Shown here piece by piece: positions 1 through 9,306 of a stretch of 64,000 bases of DNA. The notes below the pieces were generated by a model. The model saw only the letters and a list, made by a program, of their open reading frames with translations. It did no database searches and had not been told where the DNA came from. Both the position numbers and the translations under genes were made by a program. Origin of the DNA: Pseudomonas sp. Tri1 (lineage in GTDB: Bacteria; Pseudomonadota; Gammaproteobacteria; Pseudomonadales; Pseudomonadaceae); the NCBI RefSeq assembly GCF_017968885.1, contig NZ_CP072913.1, positions 721,001 to 785,000 of the forward strand. The letters run 5' to 3'. Every line of letters begins with the position of its first letter. The first letter of the stretch is position 1.

Positions 1-2186
1 ATGCCGGTGAGCATGATCAACAGGATGTCGTGGTTCAGGCTCGGGTCTTCCTTGATCTTGGCCGCCAGTTGCATGCCGGTCATGCCGGGCATGTTCTGGT
101 CCAGCAACACCACGTCGAAATAGTCCCGCAGGTGCGCCTTGGTGCGCAGCAGCGCCAGGGCTTCCTTGCCCGACGGCACCGCACTGACATTCAGGCCCCA
201 GGCACTGCACTGCTGCACCAATACCTTGCGACAGGTGTCGTTGTCGTCGACGATCAGCACGCGTGCCCCTTGCAGCGGGCTGTCGAGGTCGGAGGTCGGA
301 TGTTCGAGGCGGTCCGGGTCCAGTGGCAAGGTCAGCCATAAGGTGCTGCCCTGGCTGCTGCCGCTTTTGATGCCGAATTCCCCGTGCATCAGGATGATCA
401 GCTGGCGGGCAATGACCAGGCCCAGGTTACCGCCCAGGCGCGTGGCCGAGAGGAAGTTCTTGCTGTGCAGCTCGGCATGCATCAGCGTGTCGCGCTCTTC
501 GGCGTCCATCGGCGATCCGCTGTCCTGTACGGCAATGCGCAGGCGCGGCTGATTGCTGCGCTCGTCGAGGGCCACGACGATCAACACCTCGCCTTCGTCG
601 GTTTTTTTCAAGGCGTTTTCCAGCAGGCTCAGCAGCGCCTGGCGCAGCCGCGTCGGGTCGCCGCTGATGACCCGTGGTACCTGGGGTTGGATGAAGCTGA
701 TCAACTCGACATTTTGCTGCTCCGCCTTGGCGCGGAAGATGCTCAGGCAATCCTCGATCAGGGCATTGAGGTCGAACTGCACATCGTCCAGTTCGATCTG
801 CCCGGATTCGAGTCGGGAAATGTCGAGGATCTCGTTGATCAGGGTCAGCAGCTCATTGCCGGCGCTGTGGATCGTCTGCACGTAGTCACGCTGCTTGACC
901 GACAGCGGCGTGCCCAGCAGCAGCTCGGTCATGCCCAGTACGCCGTTCATCGGGGTACGGATTTCGTGGCTGATCTTGGCCAGGAATTCGGCCTTGGCAT
1001 TGATTTCTGCATTGCTCGCCGCCAGGTCGCGGCTGATGCTGAAACGGCTCTCGTTGATGGAGCGCTGGCGTTCACCCAGGGCAACGCTCATCAGCAGGCC
1101 GCTGATGCAGATGAATACCAGCAAGGTGACGATCAGGCCCTGTGGCGGGACTTCCGTGAGACCTTGCAGGGCCGGCAGGATGATCAGTGTGCCGAGGTTG
1201 AAAACCACCATCGCCGCGACGAACAGCCGGGCCGGGCGGTAACCCTTTTGCCAGTGCCAGGCACTGACGAACAACATGCTCAGGCCGGCCAGGGCCACCA
1301 GTGCATAGGTCATGATATTGAGCGGCAAGGTGTTGACGAACAACAGCAACAGGCTGCACAGCATGACCAGCACAATGTCCCCCAGCAGCAGCCGGTTCAA
1401 CGGATGCGGCCCCAAGGGCGCGAAAAAACGGTAGGCGAACATCAAGCCACAGGGCGCGGTGAACAGCAGCGCCAGGTAGGCCCCGGGTGTCTGGATCGCA
1501 GGCCAGTCAGGTAACCACGGCCCCGCCAGATTCAGCAGCAGTACCAGGCTCAGCATCAGCAGACCTTCACAGGCCGCCAGCCACAAGCAACTGCGTGAAC
1601 GGGTATAGGCGTAGCGGGTGAGGTTGTGCAGGATCAGCATGGCGATGCAGCCGAACAGCAAGCCATAGATCAGCGTCTGGTTCTGATTGGCCGCCGCCAG
1701 TACCGCCGGTTGCAGGGTGACGTAGGGGCGCAGTTCGTGTCGCGATGCCAGTCGCAGGTAGACGTCCAGCGGTTTATCGCTACGCGGCAGCGCCAGCATG
1801 AAATCGCTGGTGGGCACGGGGAGTTCGGTGCGTGGCAGGGTATCGCCGCTGATTTGTTGGTCAACCACGGCATCACCGTCCAGCACATAGAGATTCAGGC
1901 GAGACAGGTCGGGTGCGAAGATGCGCAGGATTTGTTCATGCTTGTCGGGTGCCAGCCGAAAACGCAACCACAGTGCCCCGCCAGGTTCGGCTGCTTTGAG
2001 CCGGTCCAGGTCGATGGGGCTGAATTGATTGGTGTAGCGGGCAGAGCGGATGTCGCTGAGCGTCAGGTCGCCCTGTTCGTCGAGCAATACCGCCCAGCCA
2101 CTGCCTGGCGCGGCCTGTGCCGGGAGCATGCAGAGCAGCGTCAGCAGGGTGACGGTTAAGCCTATGGCAATCCTGAGCCAGCGCAC
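1..2186 (-). CDS. retS: RetS-like hybrid sensor histidine kinase (C-terminus off window)
   Basis: Inner-membrane hybrid sensor kinase. The visible 728 residues begin at a GTG (MRWLRIAIG as translated) preceded by an AAGGGA ribosome site, with a signal-like hydrophobic start ending near AQA. A periplasmic 7TMR-DISM extracellular region and a block of membrane helices follow. The H-box [10 protein letters not shown] puts the phospho-acceptor His near residue 407. The ATPase G2 box reads [14 protein letters not shown] receiver domain has its Asp in [11 protein letters not shown], near residue 696. Family knowledge: P. aeruginosa RetS (about 940 aa) ends with a second receiver and restrains GacS, favouring acute over biofilm behaviour; roughly 210 residues should lie beyond base 1. 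Placement next to purD is the conserved RetS context. Confidence 0.88.
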   Translation of the reverse strand, partial: MRWLRIAIGLTVTLLTLLCMLPAQAAPGSGWAVLLDEQGDLTLSDIRSARYTNQFSPIDLDRLKAAEPGGALWLRFRLAPDKHEQILRIFAPDLSRLNLYVLDGDAVVDQQISGDTLPRTELPVPTSDFMLALPRSDKPLDVYLRLASRHELRPYVTLQPAVLAAANQNQTLIYGLLFGCIAMLILHNLTRYAYTRSRSCLWLAACEGLLMLSLVLLLNLAGPWLPDWPAIQTPGAYLALLFTAPCGLMFAYRFFAPLGPHPLNRLLLGDIVLVMLCSLLLLFVNTLPLNIMTYALVALAGLSMLFVSAWHWQKGYRPARLFVAAMVVFNLGTLIILPALQGLTEVPPQGLIVTLLVFICISGLLMSVALGERQRSINESRFSISRDLAASNAEINAKAEFLAKISHEIRTPMNGVLGMTELLLGTPLSVKQRDYVQTIHSAGNELLTLINEILDISRLESGQIELDDVQFDLNALIEDCLSIFRAKAEQQNVELISFIQPQVPRVISGDPTRLRQALLSLLENALKKTDEGEVLIVVALDERSNQPRLRIAVQDSGSPMDAEERDTLMHAELHSKNFLSATRLGGNLGLVIARQLIILMHGEFGIKSGSSQGSTLWLTLPLDPDRLEHPTSDLDSPLQGARVLIVDDNDTCRKVLVQQCSAWGLNVSAVPSGKEALALLRTKAHLRDYFDVVLLDQNMPGMTGMQLAAKIKEDPSLNHDILLIMLTG

Positions 2187-2285
2187 GGCGAAATCCCTTC
2201 GTAGGTTGATGCCAGATTATAACTATGCGCGGCGCCCGAGTAGACAGGCAAGGGTCACCGACCCTTGCCTGTCTGAATGACCGGA

Positions 2286-3581
2286 TTATTCCAGACTTTC
2301 GCCGCGCTCGCGGGCAATGGCGCGATAGCCAATGTCCTTACGGTAGAAACAGCCTTCCCAATCGAGCTCAGTGGCAAGCTTGTAGGCCTGCTGCTGGGCG
2401 GCGTCCACACTGGTACCCATGGCGGTGGCGCACAGCACGCGACCACCAGCGGTGACCACTTGGCCGTCCTTCAATGCAGTACCTGCGTGGAACACCTTGC
2501 CTTCGAGCTGGGCCGCTGCGTCCAGACCCCGGATCACGCTACCCTTGGCGTAGTCGCCCGGATAACCGCCAGCCGCCAATACCACACCGACGCTTGGACG
2601 CGGATCCCACTGGGCTTCGACCTTGTCCAGCGCCTGGGCCAGGGCGGCTTCGACAAGCAACACCAGGCTCGATTGCAGGCGCAGCATTACCGGCTGGGTC
2701 TCAGGATCGCCGAAACGGCAGTTGAATTCGATGACTTTTGGGTTACCAGCCTTGTCGATCATCAGCCCTGCGTACAGGAAACCAGTGTAGACGTTGCCTT
2801 CTTCGGCCATGCCGCGCACGGTCGGCCAGATCACCTGGTCCATGACCCGTTGGTGCACTTGGGCAGTGACCACCGGGGCCGGGGAGTAGGCGCCCATGCC
2901 GCCGGTGTTCGGGCCGCTGTCGCCGTCGCCGACACGTTTGTGGTCCTGGCTGGTGGCCATTGGCAAGACGTTCTTGCCATCGACCATGACGATGAAGCTG
3001 GCCTCCTCGCCATCGAGGAACTCCTCGATCACCACCCGGGAACCGGCGTCACCGAAGGCATTGCCGGCCAGCATGTCGCGCACGGCGTCTTCGGCTTCGG
3101 CCAGGGTCATGGCAACGATCACGCCTTTACCGGCGGCCAGGCCGTCGGCCTTGATCACGATCGGTGCGCCTTTCTCGCGCAGGTAGGCCAGGGCGGGTTC
3201 GATTTCGGTGAAGTTCTGGTAGTCGGCGGTCGGGATCTTGTGGCGCGCCAGGAAGTCCTTGGTGAAGGCTTTCGAGCCTTCCAGTTGCGCGGCACCTGCG
3301 GTCGGACCAAAGCAATCCAGGCCACGGGAGCGGAACAGGTCGACCACACCGGCAACCAGCGGCACTTCCGGACCGACGATGGTCAGCGAGACGTTCTTCT
3401 CGGCGAAGTCGGCCAGTTGTTCCAGGGCCAGCACGTCTATGGCGACGTTTTCGCACTTGGCTTCGATGGCGGTGCCGGCATTGCCCGGTGCCACGAAGAC
3501 TTTCTGTACACGCGGATCCTGAGCCACTTTCCAGGCCAGGGCGTGTTCGCGGCCACCGCTGCCAATGATCAAAACATTCAT
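2286..3581 (-). CDS. purD: phosphoribosylamine-glycine ligase (GAR synthetase)
   Basis: Cytosolic ATP-grasp enzyme of purine synthesis. It joins phosphoribosylamine and glycine to form GAR. The 431-aa product begins MNVLIIGSGGREHALAWK, the invariant PurD N-terminus. A longer in-frame upstream extension exists but lacks family similarity, so the ATG at 3581 was chosen. ATP-grasp elements include GGMGAYSPAPV and IEFNCRFGDPETQ. Length fits the family (about 430 aa). It lies downstream of purH on the same strand, separated by 188 bases that hold a large hairpin, so the two were probably a purHD operon with an internal RNA structure. Confidence 0.97.
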   Translation of the reverse strand: MNVLIIGSGGREHALAWKVAQDPRVQKVFVAPGNAGTAIEAKCENVAIDVLALEQLADFAEKNVSLTIVGPEVPLVAGVVDLFRSRGLDCFGPTAGAAQLEGSKAFTKDFLARHKIPTADYQNFTEIEPALAYLREKGAPIVIKADGLAAGKGVIVAMTLAEAEDAVRDMLAGNAFGDAGSRVVIEEFLDGEEASFIVMVDGKNVLPMATSQDHKRVGDGDSGPNTGGMGAYSPAPVVTAQVHQRVMDQVIWPTVRGMAEEGNVYTGFLYAGLMIDKAGNPKVIEFNCRFGDPETQPVMLRLQSSLVLLVEAALAQALDKVEAQWDPRPSVGVVLAAGGYPGDYAKGSVIRGLDAAAQLEGKVFHAGTALKDGQVVTAGGRVLCATAMGTSVDAAQQQAYKLATELDWEGCFYRKDIGYRAIARERGESLE

Positions 3582-3670
3582 TTCAAAAACCTCGGATGAC
3601 GCTGATTCTGTTTGGAGCCTAGGGCATTTTGTGCCGTAGGAGGTCGCAATGAAGTCGGTAGATGCAAGGC

Positions 3671-3730
3671 GGAGTCGACCTCGATGAGCGGAGTTGCCTT
3701 TTGGCAATGAGCATCATCGAGGTCGGCTCC
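3671..3730. repeat. 60-nt hairpin between purH and purD
   Basis: Inverted repeat with 17-base arms (16 matches; core CGACCTCGATGA / TCATCGAGGTCG) and an inner stem GTTGCC-TTTT-GGCAA. No T-run follows on the minus strand, so it is not a simple terminator. It lies inside the putative purHD transcript. Confidence 0.7.
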
Positions 3731-3769
3731 AACGCAGCAGATACCGGCTTCAGTGCGGCCGTCGTCTTG

Positions 3770-5377
3770 TTAGTGACGGAAGTGGCGCATGCCGGTGAAT
3801 ACCATGGCGATGCCAGCCTCGTCGGCCGCAGCAATCACTTCTGCGTCACGCATCGAGCCACCCGGCTGGATCACCGCGGTGATGCCGACCTTGGCCGCGT
3901 TGTCGATACCGTCGCGGAACGGGAAGAACGCATCGGAGGCCATGACCGCGCCCTGTACCTGCAAACCGGCGTGTTCGGCCTTGATTGCGGCGATGCGGGC
4001 CGAGTTCACGCGGCTCATCTGGCCAGCGCCGACGCCGATGGTCTGACGGTTCTTGGCGTAGACGATAGCGTTGGACTTGACGTACTTGGCGACTTTCCAG
4101 GCGAAGATCAGGTCGTTGATTTCCTGCTCGCTCGGGGCGCGCTTGGTCACCACTTTGAGGTCTTCGCTGCCGATCATGCCGATGTCACGGCTCTGTACCA
4201 GCAGGCCACCGTTGACCCGCTTGTAGTCCCAGGCCGGCGCACGGTCGGCCGACCATTGGCCGCAGGCCAGCAAGCGTACGTTGGCTTTGGCGGCGACGAT
4301 GGCGCGGGCTTCTTCGCTGACCGAAGGCGCGATGATCACTTCGACGAACTGACGCTCGACGATGGCCTTGGCGGTCTCGGCGTCCAATTCACGGTTGAAG
4401 GCGATGATGCCGCCAAATGCCGATTCGGTGTCGGTGGCATAGGCCAGTTCGTAGGCCTGGCGGATGCCGCCCTCGGCGTCCGGGCTGACGGCCACGCCGC
4501 ATGGGTTGGCGTGCTTGACGATCACGCAGGCGGGCTTGACGAAACTCTTCACGCACTCCAGCGCGGCGTCGGTATCGGCCACGTTGTTGAACGACAGTTC
4601 CTTGCCTTGCAGCTGGGTGGCGGTGGCGATGCCGACCTCGGCAGGCTTGGCTTCCACGTAGAACGCCGCGCTCTGGTGCGGGTTCTCGCCGTAGCGCATT
4701 TCCTGGGCCTTGATGAACTGGGTGTTGAAGGTGCGCGGGAATTCGCTGCGATCTTCTGTGCTCAGGGTTTGCGCGGCCTGGTTAACGGTGCCCATGTAGT
4801 TGGCGATCATGCCGTCGTAGGCGGCGGTGTGTTCGAAGGCCTTGAGCATCAGGTCGAAACGCTGGGCGTAGGTCAGGCCACCGGCCTTGAGGTTCTCCAG
4901 TACGTTGGCGTAGTCGCTGGCGTTGACGACGATGGCCACGTCTTTGTGGTTCTTGGCCGCCGAGCGGACCATGGTCGGGCCACCGATGTCGATATTTTCG
5001 ATGGCGGTCGGCAGGTCGCAGCCTGGCTTGTTGATGGTGGCTTCGAACGGATAGAGGTTGACGGCCACCAGGTCGATCGGCTTGATGCCGTGTTCGTTCA
5101 TGATGGCGTCGTCGATGCCGCGACGGCCGAGGATCCCGCCGTGGATTTTCGGGTGCAGGGTCTTGACCCGACCGTCCATCATTTCCGCAAAACCGGTGTA
5201 GTCCGCGACTTCCACTGCGGCGACGCCGTTATCCTGCAGCAGTTTGAAGGTCCCGCCGGTGGAGAGAATCTCGACGCCCAGCTGTTGCAGCTCGCGGGCG
5301 AATTCGAGGATCCCGGTCTTGTCAGAGACGCTGATCAAGGCGCGGCGGATCGGCAGGCGGGTGGTCTGGTCGGTCAT
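3770..5377 (-). CDS. purH: bifunctional AICAR transformylase / IMP cyclohydrolase
   Basis: Catalyses the last two steps of IMP synthesis: formylation of AICAR and ring closure. The 535-aa length matches the family. The start [20 protein letters not shown] matches Pseudomonas PurH, so a seven-residue upstream extension was dropped. The N-terminal MGS-like cyclohydrolase domain covers about residues 1-150 ([21 protein letters not shown]). The remainder is the transformylase domain with conserved KHANPCGVA and an ending of [17 protein letters not shown]. It is followed by purD and lies downstream of fis, with a terminator-like hairpin between fis and purH. Confidence 0.97.
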   Translation of the reverse strand: MTDQTTRLPIRRALISVSDKTGILEFARELQQLGVEILSTGGTFKLLQDNGVAAVEVADYTGFAEMMDGRVKTLHPKIHGGILGRRGIDDAIMNEHGIKPIDLVAVNLYPFEATINKPGCDLPTAIENIDIGGPTMVRSAAKNHKDVAIVVNASDYANVLENLKAGGLTYAQRFDLMLKAFEHTAAYDGMIANYMGTVNQAAQTLSTEDRSEFPRTFNTQFIKAQEMRYGENPHQSAAFYVEAKPAEVGIATATQLQGKELSFNNVADTDAALECVKSFVKPACVIVKHANPCGVAVSPDAEGGIRQAYELAYATDTESAFGGIIAFNRELDAETAKAIVERQFVEVIIAPSVSEEARAIVAAKANVRLLACGQWSADRAPAWDYKRVNGGLLVQSRDIGMIGSEDLKVVTKRAPSEQEINDLIFAWKVAKYVKSNAIVYAKNRQTIGVGAGQMSRVNSARIAAIKAEHAGLQVQGAVMASDAFFPFRDGIDNAAKVGITAVIQPGGSMRDAEVIAAADEAGIAMVFTGMRHFRH

Positions 5378-5409
5378 TTCAATTTCCATCAAAAGCAAGG
5401 GAAGTCAGC

Positions 5410-5443
5410 AAAAAAGGCGACCGTTTTTTATGCGGGCGCCTTT
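5410..5443 (-). terminator. terminator downstream of fis
   Basis: On the minus strand the stem AAAGGCG..CCG pairs with CGG..CGCCTTT and ends in a T-tract. It sits between the fis stop (5461) and the purH start (5377), and should separate the dusB-fis transcript from purHD. Confidence 0.65.
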
Positions 5444-5460
5444 CTGGTTTGATTGAATGC

Positions 5461-5781
5461 TTACAGCAGATCGTACTGCTTGAGTTTCTTGCGCAGGGTG
5501 CCGCGGTTCAGGCCCAGCAGCTCACTGGCCTTGGTCTGGTTACCCTTGACATAGTTCATCACGCTTTCGAGCAGAGGCGCCTCGACTTCGGAAAGCACCA
5601 GGTTGTACACATCCGTGACGGCAGCGCCCTCAAGGTGGGCGAAATAATTGTGCAGCGCCTTCTCGACACTTCCGCGAAGGGTCTGACCTTCTTCGCTGGG
5701 CGTGTTGAGGTGCTGTTTCAAATTCACGTTGTCGCTCACGGGTGTTATTCCACTCACTAAAGTCTCGGTCATCATCGTCAT
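5461..5781 (-). CDS. fis: DNA-binding protein Fis
   Basis: Small nucleoid-associated regulator of 106 aa that bends DNA as a dimer and affects rRNA, recombination and growth-phase expression. The C-terminal helix-turn-helix is nearly identical to other Fis proteins ([20 protein letters not shown], ending KLKQYDLL). The N-terminal part carries the beta-hairpin/dimer segment. The start overlaps the end of dusB by four bases, giving a translationally coupled dusB-fis operon as in enterobacteria. Confidence 0.97.
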   Translation of the reverse strand: MTMMTETLVSGITPVSDNVNLKQHLNTPSEEGQTLRGSVEKALHNYFAHLEGAAVTDVYNLVLSEVEAPLLESVMNYVKGNQTKASELLGLNRGTLRKKLKQYDLL

Positions 5782-6785
5782 GCGGCCACCCCTTCGTCCC
5801 CTGTCAGGCTCTTGTAACGCTCAGCGAAGAACGCCTGAACGTCGGCGCATTGTGCTTGCGTACCATCCAAACGATTGAAACGGGCGCGAAACTCCCTGGC
5901 GCCCGGCAGGGTTGCGAGATACCAGCCCACATGCTTGCGTGCGATGCGTACACCCATGACTTCTCCATAGAAGGCATGCAGCGCGGCCAGATGCTCTAGC
6001 AGAATACGTTCCACCTCGGACAACTGCGGCGCAGCGAGCTTTTCGCCGGTGCGCAGGAAGTGTTCGATCTCACGAAAAATCCATGGCCGCCCTTGGGCGG
6101 CCCGGCCGATCAACAGGCCGTCGGCACCGGTCGCATCCAACACGTACCGGGCCTTCTCGGGCGAATCGACGTCGCCGTTGGCAAAGACCGGAATCGACAC
6201 CGCCTGCTTGATCGCGGCGATGGTGTCGTACTCGGCTTCACCGGTGTACAGGTCGGCACGGGTGCGGCCGTGGACCGCCAGCGCCGTGATACCTGCCTGT
6301 TCGGCGATCTTCGCCACCGTCAGGCCGTTCTTGTTCTCCCGGTCCCACCCGGTGCGGATCTTCAGGGTCACCGGCACATCGACTGCGGCGACGACGGCCT
6401 GCAGGATCTCGGTGACCAGGGCTTCATCTTTCAACAGTGCCGAGCCGGCGGCCTTGTTGCAGACCTTCTTCGCCGGGCAACCCATGTTGATGTCGATGAT
6501 CTGCGCACCCAGCGCCACATTGGCCCGGGCCGCCTCCGCCAGCATCTGTGCGTCGCCACCGGCGATCTGTACCGAGCGGGGCTCGGGATCGCCTTCGTGG
6601 ATCATGCGCAGACGCGATTTGCGGGTGTTCCACAAACTCATGTCGCTGGTGACCATTTCCGAAACCACCAGACCTGCGCCCAGTCGCTTGCACAGCTGAC
6701 GAAAGGGCTGGTCGGTGACGCCCGCCATAGGGGCGAGAACCAGGCCGTTCTGCAATGTATATGGGCCGATGCGTACCGCCGACAT
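5778..6785 (-). CDS. dusB: tRNA-dihydrouridine synthase B
   Basis: FMN-dependent enzyme that reduces specific uridines in tRNA to dihydrouridine. The 335-aa TIM barrel begins with the FMN-binding motif [16 protein letters not shown]. It contains the catalytic cysteine segment [17 protein letters not shown] and the phosphate-binding end [15 protein letters not shown]. Length fits DusB. First gene of the dusB-fis operon; the 185 bases upstream separate it from a convergently placed DUF3426 gene end. Confidence 0.96.
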   Translation of the reverse strand: MSAVRIGPYTLQNGLVLAPMAGVTDQPFRQLCKRLGAGLVVSEMVTSDMSLWNTRKSRLRMIHEGDPEPRSVQIAGGDAQMLAEAARANVALGAQIIDINMGCPAKKVCNKAAGSALLKDEALVTEILQAVVAAVDVPVTLKIRTGWDRENKNGLTVAKIAEQAGITALAVHGRTRADLYTGEAEYDTIAAIKQAVSIPVFANGDVDSPEKARYVLDATGADGLLIGRAAQGRPWIFREIEHFLRTGEKLAAPQLSEVERILLEHLAALHAFYGEVMGVRIARKHVGWYLATLPGAREFRARFNRLDGTQAQCADVQAFFAERYKSLTGDEGVAA

Positions 6786-6970
6786 AGGACTTCCCTGAAG
6801 TGGGGCCGGATCATGAGACTTCGAAAAAGGGTTGGCATGATACCCGCTCTCGATGACTGGATAAAGGTCGGATTGGATAAAATCTGAACAGCTATTTTGT
6901 TATCGCCAGCGGTTTGGTCTGGGTGGGCCAAGTCAGAAAGCTGTCGTCAATCGGCCGACCCTGGCCGGTT

Positions 6971-8206
6971 TCACTCGGGCGAATGGAAGCTCAGGCTGTA
7001 GTTCACCGCTTTAGGTCCTGGGTCGAGGATGTCCAGTGCGATGTGGATGGGTGTCTGCGGCGGCATTTCGCCGCGGCCTTCCAGATCGCCTCCCAGGTAT
7101 TCCCCGGGCTTGAAGCGGCGGCTGGCGATCAGGTGCCCGTTCAGATCGGCGAAACGCAGCTCCAGCAACGGAAAAGGCTGGGAGAAGGGCGCACGGTTGT
7201 AGATGATCGCGTCCACCACCAGGGCGCCGCTGAATTCCGGATGGCTGCGTACCACCAGGTTGCTGCTCTTGATCTTGGCGATGTCGACCTTGGATGGAAC
7301 GTCGCAGCCAATACTCGGGCAGATTTGCAGGAACCACGGGCGATACTGGTCCTGGCGGGCCAGCTCGTCAAAATGGTAGGCAATGTACTGGCCGGCCAGG
7401 CCTGCGCTGGCGAGCAGTATCAACAGGCCCCACAACAAGCGTCGGCCCCAGGGCGAGCGGCGCTTGCGCCAGTCCAGTTGCAGCGGGTCGTCGTCCAGGT
7501 CGTGGAGGGCTTCGGCGCGTATCCCGGGCTCATGGCGTTCGCGTGTCTTGCGCGGCGATACCGGTTGGATCGGCTCTTCGTCGTGATCGTCGTGATCATC
7601 CGTGGCGGACAGGCGTTCGAGATGTTCGAGGGGCTCGTCGTCTGGTTCCAGGCGCAGGGTGACAGGTTCTTCGTCCGGCTCCAGCGGTTCCAGCGCCAGG
7701 GACAAGGATGGCTCGGTGCGAGGTGGTCGGGCCGGCTCATGGGGCGCGAACGACTCGACGATGGGCTGGATGACGGCTTCGGCGCGCTCGGCAGGGGATT
7801 CGCTGTACAGGCTGTCGGACCAGGGCTCCTGCTCGTCGGGGAGAGGGTCGCGTTGCGCGCTCAGGTTGTCTTCACGGCGGCGGCCGAAGGTGTCCGGTGC
7901 CCGCTTGTCGCGCCGTTCCAGGCGAGCCAGTTCCTTGTCCAGGTCATCGAGGTCCAGCTCGGCGGCGGTCCACTGCTTCTGGCTGATCGCTCGGGGTGGT
8001 GCTTCTGCGGTGGGACTCTTGATCGGCGGCGCCAGGGGCGTGACGGTTTCCTTGCTGGCATGTTGCTCCAGCAATTGCCGCGCGGCATTGAATACTTGCA
8101 GGCATGAGCCGCAACGAACCACTCCGCGAGCCACGCTCAATTGGCCATGGCTGACGCGAAAACTGGTGTGGCAATGCGGACACTGGGTGACGAAACTGTC
8201 AGTCAT
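6971..8206 (-). CDS. zinc-ribbon and DUF3426 domain protein
   Basis: Function unknown; conserved at this position (dusB-prmA interval) in Pseudomonas. The N-terminal MJ0042-type zinc ribbon has Cys pairs at about residues 9/12 (CPHC) and 32/35 (CGSC). A long acidic, low-complexity linker of about 200 residues follows, then a single transmembrane helix near 252-275 (LLWGLLILLASAGLAGQYIA), then the C-terminal DUF3426 domain, probably periplasmic. It lies 30 bases downstream of prmA on the same strand. Possible cell-envelope or gene-expression role; the sequence does not say which. Confidence 0.85.
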   Translation of the reverse strand: MTDSFVTQCPHCHTSFRVSHGQLSVARGVVRCGSCLQVFNAARQLLEQHASKETVTPLAPPIKSPTAEAPPRAISQKQWTAAELDLDDLDKELARLERRDKRAPDTFGRRREDNLSAQRDPLPDEQEPWSDSLYSESPAERAEAVIQPIVESFAPHEPARPPRTEPSLSLALEPLEPDEEPVTLRLEPDDEPLEHLERLSATDDHDDHDEEPIQPVSPRKTRERHEPGIRAEALHDLDDDPLQLDWRKRRSPWGRRLLWGLLILLASAGLAGQYIAYHFDELARQDQYRPWFLQICPSIGCDVPSKVDIAKIKSSNLVVRSHPEFSGALVVDAIIYNRAPFSQPFPLLELRFADLNGHLIASRRFKPGEYLGGDLEGRGEMPPQTPIHIALDILDPGPKAVNYSLSFHSPE

Positions 8207-8236
8207 GCGGCAATCCGGTCGATACAGGCGGCCATT

Positions 8237-9115
8237 CTAGCGCCGACGTCCGGTGATGCGCACCCAGCCATCGCGATTGGCAATCGGATCCAGGTCAAAG
8301 TCCGCGGCATAAGCGGCGGCGACTTCTTCGCCCTGTTCGGCGAGGATGCCCGACAATGCCAGGCGCCCGCCCGGCTTGACCAGGCTCGACAGCTGTGGCG
8401 CCAGGGACACCAGCGGCCCGGCCAGGATATTGGCCACCAATACGTCGGCCTGGACCTGTGGCAAGTCCTGCGGCAGGTACAGCGGGAACAGTGCTTCGGC
8501 AATGTTGTTGCGCCCGGCGTTGTCGCGGGATGCTTCCAGGGCCTGGACGTCGATGTCGGTGCCAACGGCTTCCCTGGCGCCCAACAGGAGTGCGGCAATT
8601 GCCAGGATCCCCGAGCCGCAGCCGAAATCGAGGACGTTGCAGCCCGCCAGGTCCTGGCCGTCGAGCCATTCCAGGCACAGCGCAGTGGTCGGATGCGTGC
8701 CGGTGCCGAACGCCAGGCCCGGGTCCAGCAGCAGGTTCACCGCATCCGGTTCCGGCGCGGCGTGCCAGCTGGGGACGATCCACAGGCGTCGGCCGAAGCG
8801 CATTGGCTGGAAGTTGTCCATCCAACTGCGCTCCCAGTCCTGGTCTTCGATCACTTCGCTGTGATGCTCGGGCAGCGGGCTGCCGGTCAGCAGCTCAAGA
8901 TGGGCCAGCACGCTGGCGGCCTCGGTGCCGCCTTCGAACAGGGCCAGCAGGTGGGTGTGGGACCACAGCGGCGTGGTATTGAGTTCCGGCTCGAAGATCG
9001 GCTGGTCTTCGGCGTCCATGAAGGTCACCGATACCGCGCCTACTTCAAGAAACGCGTCTTCGTAGGTTTCGGCTTGTTCCGGGCTGATGGCCAGACGTAC
9101 TTGCAGCCAAGGCAT
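8237..9115 (-). CDS. prmA: ribosomal protein L11 methyltransferase
   Basis: SAM-dependent enzyme that trimethylates ribosomal protein L11. The 292-aa product starts [16 protein letters not shown]; the upstream 16-residue extension is not family-like. The N-terminal L11-recognition domain precedes the Rossmann methyltransferase domain with motif [17 protein letters not shown] and motif [13 protein letters not shown] (N-I-L-A replaces NPPY, as usual in PrmA). Length matches E. coli PrmA (293 aa). Confidence 0.96.
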   Translation of the reverse strand: MPWLQVRLAISPEQAETYEDAFLEVGAVSVTFMDAEDQPIFEPELNTTPLWSHTHLLALFEGGTEAASVLAHLELLTGSPLPEHHSEVIEDQDWERSWMDNFQPMRFGRRLWIVPSWHAAPEPDAVNLLLDPGLAFGTGTHPTTALCLEWLDGQDLAGCNVLDFGCGSGILAIAALLLGAREAVGTDIDVQALEASRDNAGRNNIAEALFPLYLPQDLPQVQADVLVANILAGPLVSLAPQLSSLVKPGGRLALSGILAEQGEEVAAAYAADFDLDPIANRDGWVRITGRRR

Positions 9116-9306
9116 GGCGGGCACCTTTGGAAAAAATCTACAGGGGGCAGCGCAGGGCTGCAAAGGCGCGCAGTGTACGCCAGGTCGCGGTCAAAGTGGA
9201 TAAGTGAGTCTGTGCCGGCGGGGTTGGTGTTTCGATATATATATGTATGACATGGGCGTGTTGAACGGCGGATAAGGTGCGGGTCCACACAACAGGGAGC
9301 AATGTG

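Noticed and set aside
2277..3599. 440-codon plus-strand frame across purD
   Set aside because: Antisense shadow of purD.
3662..5452. 596-codon plus-strand frame across purH
   Set aside because: Antisense shadow of purH in high-GC DNA; no ribosome site and no family resemblance.
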